Assembly: GCA_013153795.1 (NCBI GenBank) | Contig: JAADDV010000062.1 | Span: 1-21,947 of the forward strand | Source: Aquificota bacterium | GTDB lineage: Bacteria; Aquificota; Aquificia; Aquificales; Hydrogenothermaceae | Reading direction: 5' to 3' | DNA length: 21,947 nt | Part shown: positions 21,888-21,947 of the stretch, one piece after another | Numbering within the stretch: position 1 is the first letter of the stretch | Layout of the letters: every line of letters starts with the position of its first letter | Notes under the pieces: generated by a model | What the model was told of the DNA's origin: nothing | What the model saw: the letters and a program-made list of their open reading frames with translations, nothing else | Databases searched by the model: none | Translations under genes and position numbers: made by a program

Positions 21888-21947
21888 TTATTCAATAATT
21901 TGAGTAACAACACCAGCACCAACAGTTCTACCACCTTCTCTAATAGC
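21888..21947 (-). CDS. tuf: Elongation factor Tu, C-terminal end only
   Basis: The last 19 codons and TAA stop of a gene continuing beyond the window. The residues AIREGGRTVGAGVVTQIIE match the EF-Tu C-terminus (the 'REGGRTVGAGVV' beta strand of domain 3). EF-Tu carries aminoacyl-tRNA to the ribosome. Its place directly before rpsJ is the str-to-S10 operon junction seen in many bacteria (usually rpsL-rpsG-fusA-tuf-rpsJ), so the upstream genes are probably fusA and rpsG. Confidence 0.95.
   Translation of the reverse strand, partial: AIREGGRTVGAGVVTQIIE

Noticed and set aside
1..21947. CRISPR arrays, insertion sequences, tRNA or rRNA genes, phage or toxin-antitoxin genes
   Set aside because: No regularly spaced repeats, transposase-like proteins, terminal inverted repeats or tRNA-like foldback were seen; nearly all bases are accounted for by conserved genes.

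Overview
The window is an AT-rich bacterial chromosome segment in which every convincing gene reads on the minus strand. Protein content and style suggest a thermophilic member of the Aquificota, probably an AT-rich Hydrogenothermaceae such as a Sulfurihydrogenibium-like organism. The grounds are Lys/Glu-rich ribosomal proteins, two different F-type b subunits, a b subunit with an added signal-peptide-like N-terminus, and an ATP synthase cluster lacking a, c and epsilon. This assignment is inference from memory of these families, not a database match.

Read in the direction of transcription (right to left), the window starts with the last 19 codons of tuf (EF-Tu). It then runs through a fused S10-spc-alpha ribosomal superoperon: rpsJ, rplC, rplD, rplW, rplB, rpsS, rplV, rpsC, rplP, rpmC, rpsQ; then rplN, rplX, rplE, rpsN, rpsH, rplF, rplR, rpsE, rpmD, rplO, secY, adk, map, infA, rpmJ, rpsM, rpsK, rpsD, rpoA, rplQ. 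A yggT-family membrane protein gene is attached to the end. Spacing is mostly 0-40 bp, with several 1-bp TAATG overlaps. The only real break is an 86-bp gap between rpsQ and rplN. It holds a near-consensus sigma70 promoter (TTGAAA-17-TATAAT), so the spc/alpha half can probably be transcribed separately from the tuf/S10 half.

After yggT comes a 111-bp spacer with a 26-nt pyrimidine tract, a candidate promoter and a perfect 17-bp palindrome. An ATP synthase operon follows: b' (atpX-type), atpF, atpH, atpA, atpG, atpD. It ends 45 bp past atpD at a GC-rich hairpin. Genes for a, c (F0) and epsilon (F1) are not in the window and must be elsewhere, so the enzyme is encoded at split loci.

The left edge holds the first 184 codons of a separately transcribed gene for a secreted protein that looks like the start of a right-handed beta-helix protein. 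It is the only gene here without a housekeeping identity.

This is largely an ordinary, highly conserved growth locus: ribosome, Sec translocon, RNA polymerase alpha, initiation and N-terminal processing factors, and energy coupling. I see no CRISPR array, insertion sequence, tRNA/rRNA or phage gene, and no clear undescribed system. The points that merit a second look are the two intergenic regulatory regions, the ATP synthase peculiarities and the partial secreted protein. No gene-free stretch exceeds 300 bp; the longest is 178 bp (553-730).
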